The position numbers and the translations under genes are program-made. Shown one piece after another: positions 25,593 to 33,915 of a stretch of 64,000 nt of DNA. Origin of the DNA: Clavibacter sp. A6099 (GTDB lineage Bacteria > Actinomycetota > Actinomycetes > Actinomycetales > Microbacteriaceae); NCBI RefSeq assembly GCF_021919125.1, contig NZ_CP083439.1:620001-684000 (forward strand), in the 5' to 3' direction. The number at the start of each line of letters is the position of its first letter. Within the stretch, counting starts at the first letter, position 1. The notes under the pieces are model-generated. The model searched no databases and was not told where the DNA came from. It was given only the letters and a program-made list of their open reading frames with translations.

Positions 25593-26558
25593 TCAGGGGA
25601 TGAGGACGATCGACCCCGTCGTGCGCCGCGCCTCGAGGTCCTCGTGGGCGCGCGCCGCGTCGGCGAGCGGGTACGTCGCGCCGACGCGCACGTCGAGGGA
25701 TCCGTCGAGCACGGCGGCGAACAGCTCGCCCGCGCGCCAACGCCGCTCCTCGGCGTCGAGCAGGAAGTGGGCGAGCGTCGGCCGGGTGACGGACAGGGAT
25801 CCGCCGGAGTTGAGCCGCTGCAGGTCGAACGGCGGGACCTGCCCGCTCGCGCCGCCGAAGAGCACGAGCGTGCCGCGGATGCGCAGCGAGTCGAGCGAGC
25901 CGTCGAACGTGTCGCGGCCGACGCCGTCGTAGACCACGTCGACGCCGCGCCCGTCCGTCAGCTCGCGGACGCGCACCGGCACGTCGTCGTAGGCGAGGAC
26001 GTGCGTCGCGCCGGCCGCGTGCGAGAGCGCGGCCTTCTCCTCGGTGGAGACCGTGGTGATCACCTCGACGCCGCGGTCCCGGAGGAGCTGCGTGAGGAGG
26101 AGCCCCACGCCGCCGGCGCCCGCGTGCACGAGCGCGCGATCCCCGGGGCCGGCCGGGTACGAGCTCGTCGCGAGGTAGTGCGCGGTGAGGCCCTGCAGCG
26201 GGAGCGCGGCGGCGACCTCCATGTCCACGCCGTCGGGCACGGGCAGCAGCGTCTCGGCGCGGACGAGCGCGTGCTGCGCGTACGTCCCGGACGCCTCGGC
26301 GGTCGCGACGCGGTCGCCCACGTGCACGCCGCCCACGCCGTCGCCGAGCGCCTCGATGACGCCCGCCGCCTCGGATCCCGGGACGTACGGGTGCGCCATC
26401 GGGTAGACACCGCTGCGCCGGTAGGTGTCGATGAAGTTGACGCCCGCGGCGTGCACCCGGATCCGCACCTCGCCGGGCCCGGGATCCGGCACCGGCCCGT
26501 CCGTCAGGGTCATCACCTCGGGCCCGCCGGGCCCCTCCACCTCGATGCGCGCGCTCAT
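25593..26558 (-). CDS. Zinc-independent quinone oxidoreductase (MDR family, QOR type)
   Basis: A 321-residue NADPH-dependent enzyme of the medium-chain family. It has the GroES-like N-terminus ([16 protein letters not shown]) and the QOR blocks [11 protein letters not shown] and [17 protein letters not shown], the last holding the nucleotide-binding glycine motif. The catalytic zinc ligands of alcohol dehydrogenases are absent, as expected for quinone reductases. It reduces quinones by one or two electrons and is linked to oxidative-stress defence. It is divergent from cysK with a 120-base gap. The ATG at 26558 is the first start giving the canonical N-terminus. Confidence 0.88.
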   Translation of the reverse strand: MSARIEVEGPGGPEVMTLTDGPVPDPGPGEVRIRVHAAGVNFIDTYRRSGVYPMAHPYVPGSEAAGVIEALGDGVGGVHVGDRVATAEASGTYAQHALVRAETLLPVPDGVDMEVAAALPLQGLTAHYLATSSYPAGPGDRALVHAGAGGVGLLLTQLLRDRGVEVITTVSTEEKAALSHAAGATHVLAYDDVPVRVRELTDGRGVDVVYDGVGRDTFDGSLDSLRIRGTLVLFGGASGQVPPFDLQRLNSGGSLSVTRPTLAHFLLDAEERRWRAGELFAAVLDGSLDVRVGATYPLADAARAHEDLEARRTTGSIVLIP

Positions 26559-26678
26559 GGGTCCAGCCTGCCGGAATTCCCCCGCGTCACACGCGGTTGG
26601 GCTCCCATAGGCTCGATGACGAGCAGGTGCGCGCGGCCCGGCCCCGCACCGATCAGGATCACGACGAAGGTGGAACCC

Positions 26679-27617
26679 ATGGCAGGTCGCGTCTACGACG
26701 ACATCACCCAGCTGGTCGGCGGCACGCCGCTCGTCCGGCTCAACCGGCTCACCGAGGGGCTCGACGCGACCGTGCTCGTGAAGCTCGAGTCGCACAACCC
26801 CGCGTCCAGCGTGAAGGACCGCATCGGCGTCGCGATCATCGACGCGGCCGAGGCTGCCGGCGCGCTGAAGCCCGGCGGCACGATCGTCGAGGGCACGAGC
26901 GGCAACACGGGCATCGCGCTCGCGATGGTCGGTGCGGCACGGGGGTACAAGGTCGTCCTCACGATGCCCGAGACCATGAGCGTCGAGCGCCGGCTGGTGC
27001 TGCGCGCGTACGGCGCCGAGATCGTGCTGACCCCCGGCCCCGAGGGCATGCGCGGCGCGGTCGACCGGGCGAAGCAGATCGTCGACGAGACGCCCAACGC
27101 CATCTGGGCGAAGCAGTTCGCGAACGCGGCCAACCCGCAGAAGCACCGCGAGACCACGGCCGAGGAGGTCTGGGCGGACACCGACGGCGCCGTCGACGTG
27201 TTCATCGCGGGCGTCGGCACGGGCGGCACCATCACGGGCGTCGGCCAGGTGCTCAAGGAGCGGAAGCCCGGCGTGCAGATCGTCGCGGTCGAGCCGCTCG
27301 ACTCGCCCATCCTCAACGGCGGCAAGCCCGGCCCGCACAAGATCCAGGGCATCGGCGCGAACTTCGTGCCCGAGATCCTCGACACCGAGATCTACGACGA
27401 GGTCGTCGACGTCTCCCTCGAGGACTCCATCCGCGTCTCGCGCGCGCTCGCGACCGACGAGGGCATCCTCTGCGGCATCTCGTCCGGATCCATCGTCTGG
27501 GCCGCGCTCGAGATCGCGAAGCGGCCGGAGAGCAAGGGCAAGACCATCGTCGCGATCGTGTGCGACTACGGCGAGCGGTACCTCTCCACCGTGCTGTTCG
27601 ACGACCTGCGCGACTAG
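26679..27617 (+). CDS. cysK: Cysteine synthase A (O-acetylserine sulfhydrylase)
   Basis: A 312-residue PLP enzyme of the fold-type II family, standard length. The Schiff-base lysine is Lys46 in [11 protein letters not shown], the phosphate-and-substrate loop is TSGNTG near residue 74, and the PLP phosphate-binding GTGGT lies in [11 protein letters not shown]. It replaces the acetyl group of O-acetylserine with sulfide. The cysE stop-to-start gap is 2 bases, so serine acetyltransferase and sulfhydrylase are made from one message. The ATG follows GAAGGTGG at good spacing. Confidence 0.95.
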   Translation: MAGRVYDDITQLVGGTPLVRLNRLTEGLDATVLVKLESHNPASSVKDRIGVAIIDAAEAAGALKPGGTIVEGTSGNTGIALAMVGAARGYKVVLTMPETMSVERRLVLRAYGAEIVLTPGPEGMRGAVDRAKQIVDETPNAIWAKQFANAANPQKHRETTAEEVWADTDGAVDVFIAGVGTGGTITGVGQVLKERKPGVQIVAVEPLDSPILNGGKPGPHKIQGIGANFVPEILDTEIYDEVVDVSLEDSIRVSRALATDEGILCGISSGSIVWAALEIAKRPESKGKTIVAIVCDYGERYLSTVLFDDLRD

Positions 27618-27619
27618 GC

Positions 27620-28204
27620 GTGGGGATCGTCGCCCGCGTCATCGAGGACCTCCGGACAGCACGCGCCCACGATCCGGCCGCGCGCGGGTACCTGGAGATG
27701 GTGCTCGGCTACCCGGGCCTGCACGCCGTGTGGCTGCACCGGGTGTCGCACGCGCTGTGGCGGCGGCGTCTGCGCTTGGCAGCGCGGCTGCTCGCGCAGG
27801 CCGGGCGGGCGCTGACCGGGGTGGAGATCCACCCGGGCGCGCGCATCGGCCGGCGGCTGTTCATCGACCACGGCATGGGCGTCGTCATCGGCGCGACGGC
27901 CGAGGTCGGCGACGACGTGCTCATGTACCACGGCGTCACGCTGGGCGGGAAGAGCCTCGTGCACGGCAAGCGGCACCCGACCGTCGGCGACGGCGTGACC
28001 ATCGGGGCCGGCGCGAAGCTGCTCGGGCCCATCACGGTCGGCGCGGGAAGCGTCATCGGCGCGAACGCCGTCGTCGTGAAGGACGCGCCCGCGGGATCCG
28101 TGCTCACGGGCATCCCCGCGGTCGAGACCGGGAAGCGGGCCGGGCGCGCGCCGGACGCGCACGTGGATCCGGCGTTCTTCGTCGATCCCGGGATTTACAT
28201 CTGA
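27620..28204 (+). CDS. cysE: Serine O-acetyltransferase
   Basis: A 194-residue enzyme of the short CysE class. A helical N-terminal region (1-60) precedes a left-handed beta-helix ([21 protein letters not shown]; then [13 protein letters not shown], with the catalytic His in the family-typical MYHGVTLGG loop). It makes O-acetylserine for the adjacent CysK. The GTG start is 2 bases after the cysK stop. The C-terminus ends in GIYI: an Ile at the C-terminus is the classic tail that inserts into the CysK active site to form the cysteine synthase complex. That complex is inference from this tail. Confidence 0.95.
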   Translation: MGIVARVIEDLRTARAHDPAARGYLEMVLGYPGLHAVWLHRVSHALWRRRLRLAARLLAQAGRALTGVEIHPGARIGRRLFIDHGMGVVIGATAEVGDDVLMYHGVTLGGKSLVHGKRHPTVGDGVTIGAGAKLLGPITVGAGSVIGANAVVVKDAPAGSVLTGIPAVETGKRAGRAPDAHVDPAFFVDPGIYI

Positions 28205-28878
28205 TGGCCGAGCCCGACGGGTCGGAGCCGACGCCGACCGTCGAGCCCGCGCCCACCCACGAGCACAGCACCCACGGCGTCGGACCCTGGCCCGGCGGCC
28301 CGGACGCGTGGCCCGACGAGCCGCACCTGGATCCCGAGCTGCTGGAGCGCGGCGACACCCGCAACGTGATCGACCGCTACCGGTACTGGCGCATGGACGC
28401 GATCGTCGCCGACCTCGACCAGCACCGGCACCCGTTCCACGTGGCCATCGAGAACTGGCAGCACGACATGAACATCGGGTCGATCGTGCGGAGCGCCAAC
28501 GCGTTCGCGGCCGACACCGTGCACATCGTCGGTCGCCGCCGCTGGAACAAGCGCGGCGCCATGGTCACCGACCGGTACCAGCACGTCGTGCACCACGCGA
28601 CCATCGCCGACCTCGTGGAGTGGGCGCGCGGCGAGGGCCTGCCCATCATCGCGATCGACAACGTCGACGGATCCGTGCTGCTCGAGACCACCCGCCTCCC
28701 CGAGCGCTGCGTGCTCGTCTTCGGCCAGGAGGGCCCGGGCCTCAGCGACGAGGCGGTGGCTGCGGCCGACATGACCGTCGCGATCTCGCAGTTCGGATCC
28801 ACCCGCTCCATCAACGCGTCGGCGGCGGCCGCGGTCGTGATGCACGCGTGGGTCACGCAGCACGTGTCGTTCGGCTGA
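28204..28878 (+). CDS. SpoU/TrmH-family RNA 2'-O-methyltransferase
   Basis: A 224-residue protein with a Pro/Glu-rich N-terminal stretch of about 45 residues and a SPOUT domain. The three family motifs are present: motif 1 NIGSIVRSANAF, motif 2 LVFGQEGPGLS and motif 3 SQFGSTRSINASAAAAV, which form the knotted S-adenosylmethionine site. Family members 2'-O-methylate tRNA or rRNA; the target here is unknown. The ATG overlaps the cysE stop by one base (TGATG), so it rides on the cys operon message, although function is unrelated. Confidence 0.9.
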   Translation: MAEPDGSEPTPTVEPAPTHEHSTHGVGPWPGGPDAWPDEPHLDPELLERGDTRNVIDRYRYWRMDAIVADLDQHRHPFHVAIENWQHDMNIGSIVRSANAFAADTVHIVGRRRWNKRGAMVTDRYQHVVHHATIADLVEWARGEGLPIIAIDNVDGSVLLETTRLPERCVLVFGQEGPGLSDEAVAAADMTVAISQFGSTRSINASAAAAVVMHAWVTQHVSFG

Positions 28879-28909
28879 CGGGCGACGCCACGCCTGGCAG
28901 GATGTCCCG

Positions 28910-29473
28910 GTGATGGACGACCGCGACCGCCGCCGACCCGATGTGACCGAGGTGGAGATCGTGGGCGGGCGGACGCCGCTCACGGTCGGGTTGCAGGCGC
29001 ACGACCCCGCCTGGTCGGACGCCTACCGCGAGCACCGGGAGAGGATCACCGCGGCGCTGGGCGACGACGCGCTCGCCGTCGAGCACATCGGCTCCACGTC
29101 CGTCCCGGGCCTCGCCGCCAAGCCCATCGTCGACATCGTGGTCGTGGTGGCCGACATCACGGCCGAGGAGGACCACGTCGAGCGGCTCGTCGCCGCGGGA
29201 TACGACCTGCGCGTCCGCGAGCCGGGGCATCGCCTTGTGAAGACGCCCGAACGGGACGTCCACGTGCACGTCTACGAGCACGGTGATCCCGCCGTCGAGG
29301 CGTACCTGCTGTTCCGCGACCGGCTGCGCTCCGACGAGTCCGACCGCGAGCTCTACGAGCGCACGAAGCGGGAGCTCATGACCCGGCGGTGGGAGTCGAT
29401 GGACGCCTACGCGGACGCGAAGTCCGAGGTGATCCAGGGGATCCTGGCCCGCGCGCGCGTGGCGGCTCGCTAG
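28910..29473 (+). CDS. GrpB family protein (nucleotidyltransferase fold)
   Basis: A 187-residue protein. The GrpB signature is clear: DPAWSDAYREHRERI, then AVEHIGSTSVPGLAAKPIVDIVV, where GST...D.DI resembles the active-site loop of nucleotidyltransferases. Biochemical function is not established for the family. The GTG at 28910 is chosen because AGGA lies seven bases upstream; an ATG directly after it is the alternative. Its stop overlaps the convergent neighbour's stop by four bases (CTAG). Confidence 0.88.
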   Translation: MMDDRDRRRPDVTEVEIVGGRTPLTVGLQAHDPAWSDAYREHRERITAALGDDALAVEHIGSTSVPGLAAKPIVDIVVVVADITAEEDHVERLVAAGYDLRVREPGHRLVKTPERDVHVHVYEHGDPAVEAYLLFRDRLRSDESDRELYERTKRELMTRRWESMDAYADAKSEVIQGILARARVAAR

Positions 29474-29871
29474 CCGAACGGCCACTCCGCGTGCGTGTGC
29501 GGCACCGCGACCACCTGCACGTCGTCCTCGTAGACGATGCGGCCCGGCGTCCGGGTGCGCAGCTCCTGCCACGGCACGTCGTGCCGGTCGAGCAGAGCGA
29601 GGTAGTCCCGCGTGACCCCGAGGAGGTCGACGGCGTCGACGCGGAACCAGGCGCGCGCCCGCGGATTGAGCGTGCGGTCGTAGCAGTCGGGGATCACCGT
29701 GGACGGATCCGCGTACGCCTCGTTCATGTGCGCGTTGGAGGCCGTGATCCAGGCCATCTCCTCCTCGGACAGGCGGCCCTCGTCCCGCAGCCCGTTCGCC
29801 AGGGCGAAGACGCCGGGGAAGGTGCCGTGACGGTTGGGGGCCGCGCTCTGGAAGCGCACGAGCTCGGGCAT
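29470..29871 (-). CDS. Conserved hypothetical protein, tandem copy A
   Basis: A 133-residue soluble protein that I cannot place in a named family. Its blocks are RFQSAAPNR, FPGVFALANGL, YDRTLNPRARAWFRVDAVDLL and VPWQELRTRTPGRIVYEDD. A second copy of equal length at 29988 shares nearly every block, with long stretches of identical DNA at the 3' half, so the duplication is recent relative to the surrounding genes. The ATG is six bases after TACCCT. Function unknown; no signal peptide or membrane segment. Confidence 0.7.
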   Translation of the reverse strand: MPELVRFQSAAPNRHGTFPGVFALANGLRDEGRLSEEEMAWITASNAHMNEAYADPSTVIPDCYDRTLNPRARAWFRVDAVDLLGVTRDYLALLDRHDVPWQELRTRTPGRIVYEDDVQVVAVPHTHAEWPFG

Positions 29872-29877
29872 CACGCG

Positions 29878-29883
29878 AGGGTA
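29878..29883 (-). promoter_or_regulatory. Leaderless -10 box, copy A
   Basis: TACCCT on the minus strand, six bases before the ATG at 29871. Confidence 0.5.
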
Positions 29884-29987
29884 GCCCCGTGCGTGCGGCG
29901 TGGGATGGCGATGCCCCCAGGCCCGCGCTGGCCATCGGTGTCCGTCCGCCGTCGCGCCGTGGCCGCGCACCCGCAGCGCGCGGCGCG

Positions 29988-30389
29988 CTAGCGGAACGGC
30001 CAGTCGTCGACCGTGTGCGGCACCGCGATGACCTGCACGGGATCGGCGTAGACGATGCGGCCCGGCGTCCGGGTGCGCAGCTCCTGCCACGGCACGTCGT
30101 GCCGGTCGAGCAGGGCGAGGTAGTCGGCCGTGAAGGACAGGAGGTCGACGGCGTCGGCGAGGAACCAGGCGCGGGCGCCGGGGTTCCGCACGCGGTCGTA
30201 GCAGTCGGGGTCGACGGAGCGCGGATCCGCGTAGGCCTCGGCGGCCCGCGCGTTGGCGGCGTCCATCCACCCGCCCTCCTCCGCGGAGAGCATGCCGCTC
30301 AGGCGCAGGCCGTTCGCCAGCGCGAAGACGCCGGGGAAGGTGCCGCGGCGGTTGGGCGCGGCGCTCTGGAAGCGGACGTAGTCGGGCAC
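29988..30389 (-). CDS. Conserved hypothetical protein, tandem copy B
   Basis: A 133-residue paralogue of the protein at 29470, equal in length and collinear without gaps (FPGVFALANGLRLSGMLS, YDRVRNPGARAWFLADAVDLL, VPWQELRTRTPGRIVYADP). Changes concentrate in residues 30-60 and at the last ten positions, while the core is kept, which argues that both copies are under selection. It starts with GTG, six bases after TAGCAT. The 116 bases between the copies hold no gene. Function unknown. Confidence 0.7.
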   Translation of the reverse strand: MPDYVRFQSAAPNRRGTFPGVFALANGLRLSGMLSAEEGGWMDAANARAAEAYADPRSVDPDCYDRVRNPGARAWFLADAVDLLSFTADYLALLDRHDVPWQELRTRTPGRIVYADPVQVIAVPHTVDDWPFR

Positions 30390-30395
30390 GCGGCG

Positions 30396-30401
30396 ATGCT
30401 A
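30396..30401 (-). promoter_or_regulatory. Leaderless -10 box, copy B
   Basis: TAGCAT on the minus strand, six bases before the GTG at 30389. Confidence 0.45.
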
Positions 30402-30554
30402 GGGACGGCTGCTGCGGATCCCACCTCTCGAGGGGCGGAGTGGATAGCGGGCCGCGCTGGATGGACAGCCGGGGCGCTCCGCGGACATCCGGCTGGCGCG
30501 CGCGGATGGGAGGCTGGGGCCGCCGCGGGGCCGCCCGCGCGAGACGGGAGACCC

Positions 30555-30723
30555 ATGACCGCCGTGACCCTGATCCGCTCCGCCGCCCTCGCGGACGCCG
30601 CCGAGTACGCCTACGCCGCGACCGCGCCCGCCGACGCGCGGCTGATCTTCCTCGCGGGATCCTGCCCGCTCGACGGACGACCAGCTCGTCGAGGTCGAGG
30701 CCGTCGCGGCCGTCGTCGACTGA
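30555..30723 (+). pseudogene. RidA-family gene collapsed by an internal deletion
   Basis: Only the two ends of a RidA (reactive imine deaminase) gene remain. From the ATG, residues such as LIFLAGSCPLDG match the N-terminal strand block of the family; the reading then shifts, and DQLVEVEAVAAVVD followed by TGA at 30721 matches the C-terminal block in another frame. The roughly 80 residues that should lie between are gone. The first frame runs on to a different stop as a meaningless Arg-rich tail. A segment of 28 bases spanning the end (30703-30730) recurs 50 bases later (30753-30779), pointing to local rearrangement. The 394 bases from 30390 to 30783 otherwise hold no gene. Confidence 0.65.
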
Positions 30724-30783
30724 CCGGGGGTCGGGCCGGGGATCCGAGCGCGGTCGCGGCCGTCGTGGACTGACGGGGGAGCC

Positions 30784-31083
30784 TCAGAAGTCGCGTCCCG
30801 TGTCACCGGGCGCACGGGATCCCAGCCGGGTCAGGTGCACGCGGCGGCGCAGCCGGATGAGCGGACGGATCATCAGCTGGACGCTGCCGACCAGGAACAG
30901 CCACGTCCCCGCCGTGGTGGTCGACTCGGAGAAGAAGAGGACGCTGCCGACCACGAACCACGCGGCCACCATGATGTCGTTGACGATGCTCGCGACCTCG
31001 TACTTGCGGCGGATGACGAGCTCCTCGTGCCCGATCGTGAACGTGAGGGAGCGGCTGTCGTCGGGATCCTCGTGCGGCGTCAT
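30784..31083 (-). CDS. YrhK-like membrane protein
   Basis: A 99-residue protein. An N-terminal soluble strand region (LTFTIGHEELVIRRKYE) leads to two membrane segments (residues 38-53 and 60-77) joined by a short polar loop, then an Arg-rich tail. This arrangement, with GHE/RKYE before the first helix, is that of the YrhK domain, a small family of unknown function. It stands alone between the ridA remnant and the deaminase gene. The ATG at 31083 is the first start in frame after the preceding gene. Confidence 0.75.
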   Translation of the reverse strand: MTPHEDPDDSRSLTFTIGHEELVIRRKYEVASIVNDIMVAAWFVVGSVLFFSESTTTAGTWLFLVGSVQLMIRPLIRLRRRVHLTRLGSRAPGDTGRDF

Positions 31084-31165
31084 GCTCCGATCCGATCATG
31101 GACGCGGCGCCGGGCGTCCTGTCGCGACGGCACCCGGACGGCGGACGACGGCATGGTGCTCCGCC

Positions 31166-32167
31166 TCACAGCGCGGACGCGCGCCAGGCGTCCACCGCGG
31201 CCAGCAGCTCGGCGCGGCGGTCGTCGGGGAGGAAGGACGCCTCGAAGGAGTTGCGCGCGAGGAGCGCCAGCGCGTCGTCGTCGAACGCATGAGCCTGGCG
31301 CAGCTGCCGGAGGTTCTCGCCCAGGTAGCCGCCGAAGTACGCGGGATCGTCGCTGTTGACGGTCGCGAGCACGCCGCGCGCGAGGAGCTCGGGCAGCGCG
31401 TGCTCGTCGAGCGACTCGTTGACCCCGAGGCGCACGTTGGAGAGCGGGCAGACGGTCAGCGGGATCCGCTCGGCGACGAGGCGGTCGACGAGCGCGGGAT
31501 CCTCGAGGCAGCGCACCCCGTGGTCCACCCGCTCCACGCGCAGCAGGTCGAGCGCCTCGTGGATGTAGGCCGGCGGGCCCTCCTCGCCGGCGTGCGCGAC
31601 CGCGTGCAGGCCCAGCTCGCGGGCCCGCCCGAAGACGTCGACGAACAGGGACGGCGGGTAGCCGACCTCGGCCGAGTCGAGCCCGACGGCGAGGATCTCG
31701 TGCGCGCGGCCGGCGACCGACTCGAGGGTCGCCATCGCCTCGTCCACCGGCCGGTCGCGGAGGAAGCTGAGGATCAGGCCGCCCGAGATGCCGTGGCGCA
31801 CGCGCGCGTCGCGGAGGGCGTCGAGCAGGCCGTCGAGGACGTCGTCGACGGGCACGCCGCGCATCGTGTGCGCCTGCGGGTCGAACGACATCTCGACGTG
31901 CCGGATCCCGTCGGCCGCCGCCCGCTCGAGGTACGCGGCGGCGAGGTCGTGGAAGTCGCGGCGCGTGCGGAGGACGGCCGTGCACGCGTAGTAGAGGTCG
32001 AGGAACGACTGCAGGTCGGTGAACGCGTAGCGCGAGCGGAGGTCCTCGATGCCCTGGTACGGCAGCTCGACGCCGTTGCGCTCGGCGAGCTCGAACACCA
32101 GCTCGGGCTCGAGGGTCCCCTCGACGTGCAGGTGCAGCTCGGCGGTGGGCGGGAGGGTGGAGATCAT
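31166..32167 (-). CDS. Adenosine/adenine deaminase family protein
   Basis: A 333-residue amidohydrolase. Zinc ligands are visible in ELHLHVEGTL (His12, His14), in HAGEEG and in the C-terminal NSDDPAYFGG (catalytic Asp). The catalytic Glu lies in HAGEEGPPAYI, and VDHGVR follows. The opening HLHVEGTLEPEL and the PPAYI block resemble adenine deaminases of the ADA superfamily (hydrolysing adenine to hypoxanthine) more than adenosine deaminases; I cannot separate the two by eye. Purine salvage is the probable role. The ATG is six bases after TACCGT. Confidence 0.88.
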   Translation of the reverse strand: MISTLPPTAELHLHVEGTLEPELVFELAERNGVELPYQGIEDLRSRYAFTDLQSFLDLYYACTAVLRTRRDFHDLAAAYLERAAADGIRHVEMSFDPQAHTMRGVPVDDVLDGLLDALRDARVRHGISGGLILSFLRDRPVDEAMATLESVAGRAHEILAVGLDSAEVGYPPSLFVDVFGRARELGLHAVAHAGEEGPPAYIHEALDLLRVERVDHGVRCLEDPALVDRLVAERIPLTVCPLSNVRLGVNESLDEHALPELLARGVLATVNSDDPAYFGGYLGENLRQLRQAHAFDDDALALLARNSFEASFLPDDRRAELLAAVDAWRASAL

Positions 32168-32173
32168 CCGTCC

Positions 32174-32179
32174 ACGGTA
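32174..32179 (-). promoter_or_regulatory. Leaderless -10 box for the deaminase gene
   Basis: TACCGT on the minus strand, six bases before the ATG at 32167. Confidence 0.55.
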
Positions 32180-32232
32180 ACGGGCGGGTGCGGGGCGACC
32201 GGCGGGTCGGCCGCTCGACGGGCGGCCGCTCG

Positions 32233-32238
32233 TAGGCT
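32233..32238 (+). promoter_or_regulatory. Leaderless -10 box for the 87-codon gene
   Basis: TAGGCT six bases before the ATG at 32245, in the divergent gap shared with the deaminase gene. Confidence 0.6.
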
Positions 32239-32244
32239 CGGGGG

Positions 32245-32508
32245 ATGGAGGCGTTCGAGGTCACGGTGCTCGGGGAGCGGTGGCGCATCGCCGAGCGCGA
32301 GCCCGGGGGAGCGACCCCGACCTACGACCTCGACTGGCTGGACGGGCCGGCGGACGGCACGTACGGGTTCACGGTCGGGGGAGCGCCGCGCACGCCCGAG
32401 CAGCTGATCGCCGAGGCGACCGCGTTCGTGGAGGGCTTCTCCGAGCCGGGCGGGATCGGCGAGGACTTCGCGGGCTTCGTCCCGGCCCGCTTCCGCGACG
32501 CGGGCTGA
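32245..32508 (+). CDS. Small conserved hypothetical protein
   Basis: An 87-residue acidic, soluble protein. It looks like a small alpha/beta fold: a strand (FEVTVLGERWRIAER), a loop with YDLDWLDGP, then GFTVGG and a helix carrying EQLIAEATAFVEGF. No family recognised. It is divergent from the deaminase with only 77 bases between the start codons, and each start sits six bases after its own -10 hexamer. The gene is leaderless by that criterion. Function unknown. Confidence 0.65.
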   Translation: MEAFEVTVLGERWRIAEREPGGATPTYDLDWLDGPADGTYGFTVGGAPRTPEQLIAEATAFVEGFSEPGGIGEDFAGFVPARFRDAG

Positions 32509-32555
32509 GCTCGAGGGGCGGCCGGGGCCCGCGACGCGTCTGCGAGCATGGCCGC

Positions 32556-32999
32556 ATGGATCCCGACGCCGAGCCCGACCTCGTCCCCGAGCTGCTGGTC
32601 ACCGACCTCGCCGCGAGCCTCGCGTTCTGGCGCGACCTCTGCGGCTTCGCCGTCCAGTACGACAGGCCCGCCGAGGGCTTCGCGTACATCGCCCGGGGCG
32701 GGGCGCACCTCATGCTCGAGCAGACCGGCATCATCCGGAACTGGGTGACGGGCCCGCTGGAGCGGCCGTTCGGGCGGGGGATCAACTTCCAGATCGCCGT
32801 CGAGGACGCCGACGTCGTGGCGGAGGCGCTCGCCGCGGCGGGCGTCGCGCTCTTCCTCGAGCCGGAGACCACCTGGTACCGGATCGGCGACGAGGAGGCC
32901 GGGGTCCGGCAGTTCCTCGTGCAGGATCCCGACGGGTACCTCGTGCGGTTCCAGTCGTCGATCGGGCAGCGGCCGGCGGAGGATCCCGCGGCCGGCTGA
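32556..32999 (+). CDS. VOC family protein (glyoxalase/bleomycin-resistance fold)
   Basis: A 147-residue single-domain protein with two beta-alpha-beta-beta-beta units. It has the opening PELLVTDLAASLAFWRDLCGF, a GGAHLMLEQ strand and the closing VQDPDGYLVRFQSS, which contains the usual C-terminal metal or ligand residue region. Length and the RPFGRGINFQI block fit the bleomycin-resistance-like group, which sequesters or modifies small molecules. The ATG is preceded by GAGCAT six bases upstream, only a weak -10 match. Lies 47 bases after the small gene. Confidence 0.85.
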   Translation: MDPDAEPDLVPELLVTDLAASLAFWRDLCGFAVQYDRPAEGFAYIARGGAHLMLEQTGIIRNWVTGPLERPFGRGINFQIAVEDADVVAEALAAAGVALFLEPETTWYRIGDEEAGVRQFLVQDPDGYLVRFQSSIGQRPAEDPAAG

Positions 33000-33106
33000 C
33001 GCGGGCGGCGCCCGGAGCGGCGTCCGCAGCGGCAGCCGGCGCGAGCGGCCGGGAACTCATCCCTCCGGTCGAGCCGCGCGGAGGATCCACCGGCCACGCT
33101 GGGAGC

Positions 33107-33880
33107 ATGCCCTCCGACGCGACCGTGATCCACCGGGACGAGCCCGCCACCCCGAGCCGCGACCGGGTCTCGCCCGCGGCCGTCCCCCGGGACGCGTCAT
33201 CGCTCGGCCCGCGTGCGATCGTCCTGATCCACGCGGCGCTGCTGATCGTCACCGTCGTCGTGTTCGGCACGGTGCTCCTCGGGCTCCTGCTCATCCCCGG
33301 CGCCCGCGCGGCATTCGTCCCGGTGATGGCGGCGGCGCTGCTCGTGCACCCGGCGTCGATGCTCCTGACGCTGCACGTCGGTCTCCGCCGGGCGGGGAGC
33401 GGATGGCGCGCGATCGGGCTGAGGCGGCCCACCGTCCGGATGCTGCACCTGCTCTGGCAGGTCCCGACGATCCTGGTCCTGCTCCTCCTGGTCCAGGGGC
33501 TCGCCCTGCTCCTGACCGGGGATCCCACGACCGAGGGGCGGGCGGTCGACACGCTCGTCGGGGACACAGCACCCGTCGTCGTCGTCGTCGTCCTCATCGG
33601 CGTCGTGCTCCTCGCCCCGCTCTGGGAGGAGGTCGTCTTCCGCGGCCTCGTCCACGGCGGGCTCCGCCGACGCCTCGGCCCGGTGATGGCGTCCCTGCTC
33701 GGCGCCGCGATCTTCGCGGCGTGCCACGGGGTGCCCGTGCTGCTGCCGTACATGCTGATGCTGGGCCTGTCGCTCGCATACCTGCGCGAGTTCCACCGCA
33801 CCCTGTGGGCGCCGCTGTGCATGCACGTCGTCGTGAACGGACTGGCGACGGGAGTCGCGCTGGCCGCCGTCCAGGCGTGA
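33107..33880 (+). CDS. CPBP family intramembrane glutamic protease
   Basis: A 257-residue membrane protein with about seven hydrophobic segments. Conserved CPBP (Abi/Rce1) motifs are all present: EEVVFRG (Glu174, Glu175), CHGVP with the second catalytic His, and the C-terminal HVVVNGLA with His and Asn. Members process prenylated proteins in eukaryotes and in bacteria are linked to bacteriocin self-immunity or signal processing. A soluble N-terminal region of about 35 residues precedes the first helix. No bacteriocin gene is recognisable nearby. Confidence 0.88.
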   Translation: MPSDATVIHRDEPATPSRDRVSPAAVPRDASSLGPRAIVLIHAALLIVTVVVFGTVLLGLLLIPGARAAFVPVMAAALLVHPASMLLTLHVGLRRAGSGWRAIGLRRPTVRMLHLLWQVPTILVLLLLVQGLALLLTGDPTTEGRAVDTLVGDTAPVVVVVVLIGVVLLAPLWEEVVFRGLVHGGLRRRLGPVMASLLGAAIFAACHGVPVLLPYMLMLGLSLAYLREFHRTLWAPLCMHVVVNGLATGVALAAVQA

Positions 33881-33915
33881 TCCCCGAGGGCGCCGTCCGC
33901 TCCGGGCGGCCGGGC

